Shown: positions 7,004 through 14,508, counted from the stretch's first letter. The stretch is 18,225 nucleotides of DNA from CAYMRB01 sp964392615 (GCA_964392615.1 CAYMRB010000180.1:1-18225); one strand, 5' to 3'. Numbers and translations: made by a program. Notes: generated from the sequence alone by a model not told the origin.

Positions 7004-9622
7004 ATGACGCACTCGATTCCTCCGGCTCGCCGTCGCGGGCTGTTCGTCGCTGCTTCGATCGTCGCATTCTGCGTCGTGGTCGGAGGCACCACGACTGTGG
7101 CTGCAGACGACGCGAAGGCCGCGAAGCCAGCGACGAAGCCGATTCGCGCCCTCGTCGTCACGGGAGGTCACGGCTTCGACAAGAGCTTCTGGACCGTGTT
7201 CGAGGGGCACCCCGGCATCACCTATCGCAAGGCCGCGCACCCCAAGGCGTTTGCCGAGCTCGCGGCCGATCGCGCTGACTCGTTCGACGTGCTCGTCCTG
7301 TACGACATGTACACCAAGCCGATGCCGCAGAAGGCGCGCGCCGATTTCGCCGCGCTTCTCGACAAGGGCAAGGGGCTCGTCGTGATGCACCACGCGCTCG
7401 CGAGCTATCCGGACTGGCCGGGTTACGAGAAGATCATCGGCGGTCGGTATCTCGTCGGGCCGCGGAAGACCGCGACGGGCACGATCCCCGGGTCCACCTA
7501 CCGCCACGACGTCGACCTGCGCATCGAGATCGCCGACCCGGCGCACCCCATCGTTCGCGGACTCTCCGACTTCGATATGAACGACGAGACGTACGGCGGA
7601 TACCTCGTCGAGCCCGGCGTTCACCAGCTGCTGCGCACGCAGCACAAGACGAGCACGCCCGTCATCGGTTGGTGCAAGAGGCACGCGAAGTCGCGCGTCG
7701 TCGTGTTGCAGTCCGGCCACGACGCGAAGGCGTACAACCATCCGAGCTACCGCACGATCGTCGCGCGCTCGATCCGCTGGGCCGCGCGTCGCATGGCGGG
7801 CGATGCCGTGCGCACTCCACCGCGTCCCTCGAAGCGCTTGTTCAACGGCAAGGACCTGACGGGATGGGAGGTTTCCGGCGACGCGCGCTGGGAGGTCCGC
7901 GACGGCGTCTTGGTCGGGATCCAGGGGCCGAAGGGCGAGTCAGGCGATCTGCTGTCGAAGGGGGACTACACCGACTTCGACCTCACCGTCACGTACCGCA
8001 TCACGTGGCCGGCGAACTCGGGCATCTGGTTCCGCTATCAGGAAGCGCAGAAGACCTACCAGGCGGACATCCTCGAGTACAAGAACCCGGTCGCTTGGTC
8101 GGGCACGCTCTACTGTCCGGGCAAGATGTTCATCGCGACGAACAAGGATCCGTCGACAGTCCGGCGCGAGGGCTGGAACACGATGCGCATTGTCGCGCGC
8201 GGCGACAAGATGTCGGTCGACCTCAACGGCATCCGCGTCGGCGAGGCTCGCGACGGTCTGTCGTCGCACGGCCGGGTCGGGTTCCAGATCCACGCTGGAG
8301 CGCAGTTCGAGACGATGAAGATCGAGGTGCTCGACGTCCGGCTGACACCGCTCGACGGGGTCAAGGACGACGAGCAGGTCCTTCGTGACGCGCCGGCGCG
8401 CATCGAAGCGCACCGCAAAGGGCCGCTCGTCGTGCGCGTCGTCGACGAGAAGGGCAAGCCCGTCGAGGGCGCCGACGTGACGTTTCGCCAGCTGCGTCAC
8501 GAGTTTCTGTTCGGCTGCAACATCTTCATGCACGGCCGGTTCGACAAGCCCGAGGATGAGGCGGCGTATCGGTCCCGATTCGCGGCGCTGTTCAACTTCG
8601 CGACGCTGCCGTTCTACTGGAACGGATACGAGCGTGAACGCGGCAAGCCCGAGCACGCGAGCCGCAAAGCCGTGGCCGAGTGGTGTCGTGACAACGGCAT
8701 CACGACGAAGGGGCATCCGCTCGTCTGGAACCATCCGGCGGGCGTGCCGGGCTGGTTGCCGGAGAAGAGCGAGGAGATCCGCGCTCTGTCGGAGGCACGC
8801 GTCGTCGATTGCGTCGAGCAGTTCAAAGGGCTCATCGGCATCTGGGACGTCGTCAACGAGGCCGTCGCCCCGGAGCGCTTCAAGGACGGCAACCGCATGA
8901 CGGTCGCGATGGCCGAGCTCGACGTCATCGACTGGACGATCCGCTCCTTTCTCGCCGCGCGCCGCGCTCAGCCCGACGCGACGTTGCTGATCAACGACTA
9001 CCGCCTGGACAAGGCGTACGAGAAGCTCATCGAGCGCCTGAAGCACGAGGACAAGCCCGTCTGGGACGTGATCGGAATGCAGAGCCACATGCACGGCGGC
9101 GTGTGGTCGCCGGCGCGCGCGTGGGGAGCCTGCGACCGCTTCGCGCGCTTCGGCGTGCCGCTTCACTTCACCGAGACGACGATCGTCAGCGGGCCGCGCG
9201 CGCAAGCCCGTCGGTGGGGGCCGACCGAGCCGGCGCTCGAGGCGCGGCAGGCGCGCGGCGTCGCGAGCTTCTACACGACATTGTTCAGCCACCCGGCGGT
9301 CGAGGCGGTCACGTGGTGGGACTTCGCCGACCGCGGCGCATGGCAAGGGGCCGCGGCGGGCTTCCTGCGGCGCGATCTGTCGCCGAAGCCGTCGTATGGC
9401 GTGTTGCACGACCTCGTGCGCCGCGCGTGGTGGACCGACGCGACCGTGCGTACCGGCAGCGACGGCATCGCGCGATGGCGCGCGCACTTCGGCGACTACG
9501 AGATCGCCGTGCACAAGGACGACGCGAGCGCGGCGGCCCGTCTCGCGTTTCCGCGCCGGCTCGGACGGATGTCGGGCGACATCGTGTTGGCGGGCAAGGC
9601 GGCCAAGGCCAAGAAGGCCTGA
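7004..9622 (+). CDS. Secreted three-domain enzyme: ThuA-like, DUF1080 (3-keto-disaccharide hydrolase) and GH10 xylanase
   Basis: An 872-residue fusion. Residues 10-34 form a signal peptide. Residues about 47-264 are a ThuA-like (trehalose-utilisation) domain with LVVTGGHGFDKSFW, FDVLVLYDMY, GLVVMHHALASYPDWPGY and a late histidine-rich VLQSGHDAKAYNHPSYR. Residues about 276-448 are a DUF1080 domain (RLFNGKDLTGWEV, WPANSGIWFRYQ, GWNTMRIVARGD, SHGRVGFQIH), a family linked to cleavage of 3-keto-glycosides. Residues about 470-810 are a GH10 domain with a small beta-sandwich lead-in. GHPLVWNH precedes the acid/base Glu619 in WDVVNEA, then comes the nucleophile Glu724 in HFTETT, and WWDFAD follows. 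Both catalytic glutamates are present. The protein could cut xylan and process an oxidised product in one polypeptide. GGAG at 6993-6996 supports the start. The alanine/lysine tail has no known anchor. Confidence 0.9.
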   Translation: MTHSIPPARRRGLFVAASIVAFCVVVGGTTTVAADDAKAAKPATKPIRALVVTGGHGFDKSFWTVFEGHPGITYRKAAHPKAFAELAADRADSFDVLVLYDMYTKPMPQKARADFAALLDKGKGLVVMHHALASYPDWPGYEKIIGGRYLVGPRKTATGTIPGSTYRHDVDLRIEIADPAHPIVRGLSDFDMNDETYGGYLVEPGVHQLLRTQHKTSTPVIGWCKRHAKSRVVVLQSGHDAKAYNHPSYRTIVARSIRWAARRMAGDAVRTPPRPSKRLFNGKDLTGWEVSGDARWEVRDGVLVGIQGPKGESGDLLSKGDYTDFDLTVTYRITWPANSGIWFRYQEAQKTYQADILEYKNPVAWSGTLYCPGKMFIATNKDPSTVRREGWNTMRIVARGDKMSVDLNGIRVGEARDGLSSHGRVGFQIHAGAQFETMKIEVLDVRLTPLDGVKDDEQVLRDAPARIEAHRKGPLVVRVVDEKGKPVEGADVTFRQLRHEFLFGCNIFMHGRFDKPEDEAAYRSRFAALFNFATLPFYWNGYERERGKPEHASRKAVAEWCRDNGITTKGHPLVWNHPAGVPGWLPEKSEEIRALSEARVVDCVEQFKGLIGIWDVVNEAVAPERFKDGNRMTVAMAELDVIDWTIRSFLAARRAQPDATLLINDYRLDKAYEKLIERLKHEDKPVWDVIGMQSHMHGGVWSPARAWGACDRFARFGVPLHFTETTIVSGPRAQARRWGPTEPALEARQARGVASFYTTLFSHPAVEAVTWWDFADRGAWQGAAAGFLRRDLSPKPSYGVLHDLVRRAWWTDATVRTGSDGIARWRAHFGDYEIAVHKDDASAAARLAFPRRLGRMSGDIVLAGKAAKAKKA

Positions 9623-9792
9623 TCTTCGCTCTTCTCTTCCCTCTTCCTGATGACGCGTTTTGGCCGGGCCCCGCCGCCCCCCCCCCCGGGGGCCCCAGCC
9701 GCAAGCCCGAAAANNNNNNNNNNCTGGCGGCGGCGCGGGGGGGCCGCGGGGGCGCGGCGGCGGCCCGCCGGCCCCCCCCCCCCCCAAAACCG
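9623..9792. other. Convergent intergenic region with low-complexity GC tracts, inverted repeat and 10-N scaffold gap
   Basis: The N run is 9714-9723. The left flank has an 11-C then 5-G tract (9677-9692); the right flank has a 14-C tract (9772-9785) and several GGCGG repeats. Outer arms are imperfectly complementary. GTTTTGGCCGG and following bases (9657-9678) face GGCGGCGGCCCGCCGGCC (9756-9773), with CCAAAAC at 9784-9790. This fits a strong GC hairpin with A/T tails between two convergent genes, that is, a bidirectional terminator that broke the assembly. The homopolymers may also be read errors, so the bases here should not be trusted. No gene is present. Confidence 0.6.
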
Positions 9793-11358
9793 TCACGGGA
9801 AGTACATCGCCTCGACATAGACGTCGTGGAAGCGCTCGTCCGCCGACAGCTCCACGTGCTCGCAGCGCTCCTGGATCGACTCGATGCGGCGCCAGAGGTC
9901 GTCGGCTCCCGTCGAGAAGAGAGCCATCTTCGCGCCGCGTAGCGCCGCGTTGCCGGTCGAGGTCACATGACGGGGCCGCGCCTCGATGAGGCCGATGCGG
10001 CGAGCGCTGGCGCGGCGGATCGAGTTGCCGAACGCGCCCGCGAGCCAGCAACTCTCGAGGGTTTCGGGGCCGATGCCCGCCCTCGCCGTCAGCAGCCGCA
10101 CTCCCGCCGCGATCGCCGCCTTGGCGAGCTGCAGCTCGCGGACATCGCGTTGCGTCAGCTCGACCGAGCCGAGCAAGGTCCAGCTCGACATGTCGGTCGA
10201 CGTGAAACGCCCGGACGCGTCGATCGTGCCGAGGTCGAGGCCCGCAGCCACGGCGTCGACGAGGCCGCTGCCACAAAGCCCCGTCGGCCTGCCCCCGCCG
10301 AGCACGCCGACGTCGATGCCGCCGTCATCGCGAGGGGTGACCTCCGCGACCGCGCCGGTCGCCGCGCGCATGCCCATCGTGATTCGCGCGCCCTCGAATG
10401 CCGGGCCGGCTGCTGTCGACGCGCAGGTCAGCTCGCCGTTGTCGCCGCCCTCCGCGACGACGATCTCGCCGTTGGTACCGAGGTCGATCAACGCGGAGGG
10501 CGTGGGGCAGCGATCGAGTCCGGTCGCGAGGATTCCGGCCAGGACATCGCTACCGACGAAGCTGCCCAGGCACGGCAGGAAGCGTACGCGAGGATCGCGG
10601 TCGCCCGTTCGCCAACCGAGCTGGCTTGTCGCGCGGAAGACCTCGAGCCCATCGCGTTCGGTGACGAACGGATACCGCGACAGCGGCTCGACTGAGATGC
10701 CGCAGAACATGTGGTGCATCGCGGTATTGCCGACCAGCACGATATCGCGGAGGTCGCCGCGGTCGGCGGGAATCGCGCTGGCGAGCTCCGCGGTCAGCTC
10801 GCCGACGGTCTCGCGCACGAGTTCCCGCAGCAAGTCCTCGCCGTCCTCCATGAGCGCGAAGTGAATGCGGCTCATCAGGTCGGCGCCGTAGCGGCCTTGC
10901 GGGTTCAGCGCCGTACGCACGCCGAGCACCTCTGCCGTGCGCAGATCGACCGATTGAGCGACGATCGTCGTCGTGCCGAGGTCGATCGCGATGCCGACAC
11001 CCGGCCGCGGCTCGAACTCGAACGCGCCGTCGTCGCCGAGCACCTCCGCTTCCCACTGCGCGACTTCGAGGGCGAGGTCTTCCGTCGCGATCGCGCGGCA
11101 GGCCAGGCGCCAGCCCGCGTCGATCTCGGCGTCGCTGAGACGCTCTCGGTCCGCCGCCGTGATCGGCAGCGATCCTTCGAGCACACGAACGCGGCAGCCG
11201 CGACATTGCCCGTGGCCGCCGCACGGGAACTCGACGCCGTGCGGAAAGAGCACTTCGTGCAGCGCGGCGCCGCGTGCGATCTCGCAGTCCGCGCCGATCG
11301 GTCGCAGAGAGACGCGAATTCGTCCGTCTCCCTCTTCCCGGATCGCGGGGCCCGTCAT
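9793..11358 (-). CDS. Reductive activator of corrinoid proteins (RACo/RamA-like), [2Fe-2S] ferredoxin plus ASKHA ATPase
   Basis: This 521-residue protein is predicted to use ATP and one electron to return inactive Co(II)-corrinoid to active Co(I). The N-terminal domain is a plant-type [2Fe-2S] ferredoxin with Cys46-X5-Cys52-X2-Cys55-X31-Cys87 (CGGHGQCRGC ... ACRA). The rest is an actin/Hsp70-like ASKHA fold of the DUF4445/RACo type. Phosphate-1 motif VGIAIDLGTTTIVAQ lies near residue 125, followed by LNPQGRYGADLMSRI, IVLVGNTAMHHMFCG, ALIDLGTNGEIVVAE, GLCGSGLVDAVAAGLD and CWLAGAFGNSI. It is shorter than RACo of acetogens (about 630), apparently because the linker is reduced, but no signature is missing. 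Its ATG overlaps the DUF1638 stop (ATGA), so it is probably translationally coupled to it. The natural client is the corrinoid protein at 13802-14431. Confidence 0.93.
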   Translation of the reverse strand: MTGPAIREEGDGRIRVSLRPIGADCEIARGAALHEVLFPHGVEFPCGGHGQCRGCRVRVLEGSLPITAADRERLSDAEIDAGWRLACRAIATEDLALEVAQWEAEVLGDDGAFEFEPRPGVGIAIDLGTTTIVAQSVDLRTAEVLGVRTALNPQGRYGADLMSRIHFALMEDGEDLLRELVRETVGELTAELASAIPADRGDLRDIVLVGNTAMHHMFCGISVEPLSRYPFVTERDGLEVFRATSQLGWRTGDRDPRVRFLPCLGSFVGSDVLAGILATGLDRCPTPSALIDLGTNGEIVVAEGGDNGELTCASTAAGPAFEGARITMGMRAATGAVAEVTPRDDGGIDVGVLGGGRPTGLCGSGLVDAVAAGLDLGTIDASGRFTSTDMSSWTLLGSVELTQRDVRELQLAKAAIAAGVRLLTARAGIGPETLESCWLAGAFGNSIRRASARRIGLIEARPRHVTSTGNAALRGAKMALFSTGADDLWRRIESIQERCEHVELSADERFHDVYVEAMYFP

Positions 11359-12101
11359 GGTGTATTCGTCTTTCGCGCCTCGACGAGGTCGTCAGCCCAA
11401 GTCGCGGCGACGCTGTGGCCGGGAGGAACGACGAGAAACTCGCTGTCGTCCCAAACGCCCTCGACGAGACGACGGAGGAACGACAGGTCGCCCGCCGTCT
11501 TCTCGAACGTCAGCCCGAGCTGCGTGGCCTCCTGGCGGGCCGACTCTTCGTGGCGCTTGCCGGGCTCGACGCCGGTCTCGATGAAGAGCACGCGCGTGAA
11601 GGGGTCCGGGCCGAGCTGCTCGGCGATGTACCGCGCGTTCTCCTCGCCGTATCGCTCGACGAGCTCCTCCCACTCGAAGTCGAGGCCCATCTGGCGCCGG
11701 ATCGAGTTCTGCTGGATCTCCTGCGAGTTCTCCGGCCGGTCGATCCAGCCGCACGACCGGAAGCAAGTGCCGGGATGCTCCGACACGCAGTCCACGTGTC
11801 GCCTGACGGATCCGAGCAGCAGCGAGATGCAATCGTGCGCTCGTGGCACGATGAGCGGGGTGGTCCGTGCGTGGAGGCCCGACAGCCCGCCGCTGCAAAG
11901 TCCGAAGCCGAGCGCGATCGCGTCGAACGGTGGCACCGGCGTCAGATCGATCGCCTCCTGGATCCGTGCGCACATATTGCGTACGGGGAGCTCATGCAGG
12001 CCCATGGGTAGGTACTCGAGCTCGACATCGGAGCGCGAGTCCGGCAGCAGGGCCTCCATCTCCGTTTGGAAGACGTCGCAGCTGATGAGTTTCAGGCGCA
12101 C
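11355..12101 (-). CDS. DUF1638 domain-containing protein of the corrinoid cassette
   Basis: The protein has 248 residues from the preferred GTG at 12101. DUF1638 hallmarks run in order: LKLISCDVFQTEM at the start, LPMGLHELPVR, ALGFGLCSGGLSGL, PLIVPRAHDCISLLLGS, EHPGTCFRSCGWIDR, and a C-terminal VVPPGHSVAA. Family function is unknown. Members recur next to corrinoid proteins and their methyltransferases, so a helper role in methyl transfer, cobalamin loading or reactivation is likely (inference). At least seven cysteines plus His in AHDC leave room for a metal or cofactor site. A GTG at 12182 in the same frame adds 27 residues that look unlike the family and run into the promoter space. The family normally begins at the LKLIS strand, and GGGGA lies about ten bases before 12101, so I use the shorter form. 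First gene of the minus-strand half of the cassette. Confidence 0.85.
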   Translation of the reverse strand: MRLKLISCDVFQTEMEALLPDSRSDVELEYLPMGLHELPVRNMCARIQEAIDLTPVPPFDAIALGFGLCSGGLSGLHARTTPLIVPRAHDCISLLLGSVRRHVDCVSEHPGTCFRSCGWIDRPENSQEIQQNSIRRQMGLDFEWEELVERYGEENARYIAEQLGPDPFTRVLFIETGVEPGKRHEESARQEATQLGLTFEKTAGDLSFLRRLVEGVWDDSEFLVVPPGHSVAATWADDLVEARKTNTP

Positions 12102-12239
12102 GGCCGGATTGTCCCCGGTCTCCGGCCCGCGGGTCAACCGGTTTCGAGTCACCCGCGTCAGGGCGCGGAATCCCGTTATCACCCCCTGCTGACGTGTCCC
12201 TTGTCACGGAAAGAGATCGCCGCAATAGGGCCTAGTGTC

Positions 12240-12292
12240 TTGACAATCCTGCCCCCTCTCGCGGTGATGGACGACTCTACGACGGAGGTGAT
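12240..12292 (+). promoter_or_regulatory. Candidate promoter and near-ideal ribosome-binding site for the methyltransferase gene
   Basis: A perfect TTGACA -35 box lies at 12240-12245. The -10 is poor: GGTGAT or a shifted neighbour at about 12263-12268. GGAGGTGAT at 12284-12292 directly precedes the ATG and is complementary over nine bases to the standard 16S rRNA 3' end, the strongest such site in this window. It implies high translation of the methyltransferase. The -35/-10 assignment is weak; the ribosome site is clear. Confidence 0.55.
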
Positions 12293-13726
12293 ATGTCCGC
12301 AGAGATGGAAAAGCTCTACGACGAGCGGTTGCGTCGCTACACGACGGCGATGCGGAACGAGAAGCCCGACAAGGTGCCGATTCGTCCCTTCGTCGCCGAG
12401 TTCACCGCCAAGTACGCGGGTTACGACTGTCAACAGGTCACGCACGACTACGAGCTCGCGTTCGACGCGGCGCGCAAGTGTGCGGCCGATTTCGACTGGG
12501 ACGCGGTCGTCGGCAATATGGTCTATGTCTGGACCGGGCTGACGCAGGCGATCGGGCTGCGGTACTACGCGATTCCCGGCATCGATGTTCCGGCGGACAC
12601 CGGCTTCCAATACCGCGAGCCGTCGGAAGACGACGCGTACATGCTGCCCGATGAGTACGACGAGCTCATCGATGACCCGACGGCGTTTCTCTACAACAAG
12701 TGGCTACCGCGGGCGACCTCGACCGTCTGCGCGCCGGGAGCGCCGAACACCTACGAGAACAACCTGTCCTTCGTCAAGGGCAGCATGGCGATGCTGAGCT
12801 ACTTCTACGGCTTCGGCACGCAAGCTCAGCGTCTTCGCGAGGAGAGCGGGACCGTCTCGTGCATCGCGGGCATCCTGAAGGCGCCGCTCGATATCATCGC
12901 CGACAAGCTGCGCGGCTATCTCGGCCTGCTCAGCGACCTGGAGACGCAGCGGGACAAGGTGCTCGCGGCGTGCGAGGCGCTCGCGCCGCACCTCTTGAAC
13001 GTCGCCCTCACGAGCGGCGACCCGACCGGCACCGTACCCGTCGGTCTGTGGATGCACCGCGGCGGTGTGCCGTTCGTGTCCTACGAGATCTTCAACGAGA
13101 TCTACTGGCCGACGCTCAAGCCGATCGTCCTCGAACTCTGGGGCAAGGGGCGTCAGACGCTGTTCTACGCCGAGGGCGATTGGAACCCGCACCTCGACGC
13201 GTTCGCCGAGCTGCCGGACGCGAGCATCGTCTACCACATCGATCAGGCCGACATCTTCGAGGCGCACCGCAAGATCGGGCACAAGTTCTGTCTGTCCGGA
13301 GGCATTCCGAACGTGACGCTGGCGTTCGGGACGCCGGACGAAGTGCGGGCGCGCTGCAAGGAGGTCATCGATGGCGTCGCGGGCGACGGTGGGTATATCA
13401 TGGACGCCAGCGCGATCATGCAGAACGATTCGGAGGTCGACAACGTTCGTGCGATGACGGACTTCACTCGCGAGCACGGCGTCTACTCGCAGGGTTCGAC
13501 AGGCGGCACGGCGTCCGGTGAGGCCAAGGGAGATGTGCCTCCGAGCGGCATCGACGACTCGGCGTGGTCGCGGTCGAGCGTCGCTCCAGGCGTTTGCATT
13601 CCGTGGGAGCGGAAGAAGTCGGAGCTGCCGCCGATCTCGGGCGACGAAGCCCTCGTGAAACGGATCTGGGAGGAACTCGACGGGTTCGGAAACATGTATA
13701 TCTGGCAGTGCCTCTTGTCGTTCTGA
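12293..13726 (+). CDS. Uroporphyrinogen decarboxylase-family (MtaA/CmuA-type) corrinoid methyltransferase
   Basis: This 477-residue TIM-barrel protein belongs to the URO-D superfamily branch used for methyl transfer, not haem synthesis. Evidence is the family tail LSGGIPNVTLAFGTPDEV then GGYIMDASAIMQ and VRAMTDFTREHGVY, its longer length than true HemE (about 350), and the adjacent corrinoid protein and reactivator. It should move a methyl group between a substrate or folate and the corrinoid cofactor. MtaA/MtbA bind catalytic zinc with His-x-Cys and a later Cys. Here the matching places read H315-I-D and D371-A-S-A, so the two cysteines are absent. His315, Glu294 (in AEGDW) and Cys333 (in KFCLSGG) are alternative ligands. 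The C-terminal extension (residues about 400-477, with SGIDDSAWSR) is unlike MtaA. The start is fixed by GGAGGTGAT just upstream. It heads an operon with the corrinoid protein 75 bp downstream. Direction of transfer and substrate are unknown. Confidence 0.85.
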   Translation: MSAEMEKLYDERLRRYTTAMRNEKPDKVPIRPFVAEFTAKYAGYDCQQVTHDYELAFDAARKCAADFDWDAVVGNMVYVWTGLTQAIGLRYYAIPGIDVPADTGFQYREPSEDDAYMLPDEYDELIDDPTAFLYNKWLPRATSTVCAPGAPNTYENNLSFVKGSMAMLSYFYGFGTQAQRLREESGTVSCIAGILKAPLDIIADKLRGYLGLLSDLETQRDKVLAACEALAPHLLNVALTSGDPTGTVPVGLWMHRGGVPFVSYEIFNEIYWPTLKPIVLELWGKGRQTLFYAEGDWNPHLDAFAELPDASIVYHIDQADIFEAHRKIGHKFCLSGGIPNVTLAFGTPDEVRARCKEVIDGVAGDGGYIMDASAIMQNDSEVDNVRAMTDFTREHGVYSQGSTGGTASGEAKGDVPPSGIDDSAWSRSSVAPGVCIPWERKKSELPPISGDEALVKRIWEELDGFGNMYIWQCLLSF

Positions 13727-13744
13727 CCTCGAAGGCGCGCGCCG

Positions 13745-13760
13745 CGGCGCTGATGCGCCG
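13745..13760 (+). other. Short GC hairpin between methyltransferase and corrinoid protein genes
   Basis: CGGCGC (13745-13750) and GCGCCG (13755-13760) form a perfect 6-bp stem with a TGAT loop, in the 75-base intercistronic space. No T-run follows, so readthrough is expected. It could protect an mRNA end or set the ratio of the two products. AAGGA at 13788-13792, nine bases before the next ATG, is that gene's own ribosome-binding site. Confidence 0.35.
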
Positions 13761-13801
13761 GCGAACAATAGTGAGACTCGACGTAGCAAGGATTTCGTAG
13801 A

Positions 13802-14431
13802 ATGAGTGATCTCGCGCAACTGACGGAAGCGGTCAAGACCGGCAAGAAGGACGAGGCGATCGAGCAGACGCAAGCGGCTATCGCGGCGTCGGTGCCTCCG
13901 GAGCAGGTCCTGAATGCGATGGTCAAGGCGATGGACGGCATCGGGAAAGACTTCCAGGAGGGACGAGCCTTCGTTCCCGAGATGCTGATCGCGGCTCGCG
14001 CTATGAAGGAATCGCTGGCGGTCCTCGAGCCCGAGCTCGTCGCAGCCGGCATCAAGCCCGAGTTCAAGGTCGTGATCGGGACGGTGCAGGGCGATCTTCA
14101 CGACATCGGCAAGAACCTCGTCGCGATGATGTGGCGTGGGTCGAACTTCGAGGTCGTCGATCTCGGCACGAACGTCACGGCCGAGCAGTTCATCGCGGCG
14201 ATCCAGGAGCACGGCCCGCAGATCGTCGGTCTCTCGGCGCTCTTGACGACGACGATGACCGCGATGAAGAACATCGTCGAGGCGATCAAGGCCGCGGATC
14301 TCGCCGGCGTGAAGATCATGGTCGGCGGCGCGCCGATCACGCAGGAGTTCGCCGATCGCGTCGGTGCGGATGGCTACGCTGCCGACGCGGCCAGCGCGGT
14401 CGAGATCGCGCGTCAGCTGCTGGCGGCCTGA
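13802..14431 (+). CDS. Corrinoid (cobalamin-binding) methyl carrier protein, MtbC/MttC/MtaC-like
   Basis: This 209-residue protein has the usual length and two-domain plan of methyltransferase corrinoid proteins. Residues 1-85 form the four-helix cap (EEQ-type helices ending FVPEMLIAARAMKESL), and 88-209 the Rossmann B12-binding domain. The lower axial ligand is His100 in the signature G-D98-L-H100-D-I-G103. The supporting elements GLSALLTTTM and GGAPITQEFADRVGADGYAADA follow. It carries the methyl group as methyl-Co(III) between the methyltransferase partner(s). The gene follows the URO-D-type methyltransferase on the same strand and has its own Shine-Dalgarno site. Oxidised Co(II) forms would be rescued by the activator encoded on the other strand. 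It is unlikely to be a mutase or MetH fragment: size and both domains match stand-alone carriers. Confidence 0.95.
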   Translation: MSDLAQLTEAVKTGKKDEAIEQTQAAIAASVPPEQVLNAMVKAMDGIGKDFQEGRAFVPEMLIAARAMKESLAVLEPELVAAGIKPEFKVVIGTVQGDLHDIGKNLVAMMWRGSNFEVVDLGTNVTAEQFIAAIQEHGPQIVGLSALLTTTMTAMKNIVEAIKAADLAGVKIMVGGAPITQEFADRVGADGYAADAASAVEIARQLLAA

Positions 14432-14450
14432 CCGACTCGCGTATTGCCGA

Positions 14451-14481
14451 CGGCGCGGCGCGCAGGGGCCGCGGCGCGCCG
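14451..14481 (+). terminator. GC-rich hairpin ending the methyltransferase operon
   Basis: CGGCGCG (14451-14457) pairs with CGCGCCG (14475-14481). After a G/G mismatch, CGCG (14459-14462) pairs with CGCG (14470-14473), leaving a 7-base loop. It begins 19 bases after the corrinoid protein stop codon and is followed by a G-run, not T, so it is a likely Rho-assisted or processing hairpin. Confidence 0.5.
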
Positions 14482-14508
14482 GGGGGGGCTGTGATGCGGG
14501 GGAAGGTA

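Noticed and set aside
6877..7161. N-terminal extension of the GH43-like enzyme up to 7161
   Set aside because: It overlaps the divergent fusion gene's start and signal peptide. The ATG at 6876 begins a proper signal peptide with a good ribosome site.
9677..9785. Poly-C/poly-G tracts as a phase-variation or recombination element
   Set aside because: They flank an N gap in noncoding DNA and are typical of poor read quality at a hairpin, so no biological role can be argued.
7940..10276. 778-codon minus-strand frame opposite the ThuA-DUF1080-GH10 gene and spanning the N gap
   Set aside because: It reads through undefined bases and poly-C/G tracts and overlaps genes with clear catalytic motifs; it is an artefact of GC bias.
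12293..13726. True uroporphyrinogen decarboxylase (HemE) of haem synthesis
   Set aside because: The protein is about 130 residues too long, its C-terminal motifs are of the methyltransferase branch, and all neighbours belong to corrinoid methyl transfer.
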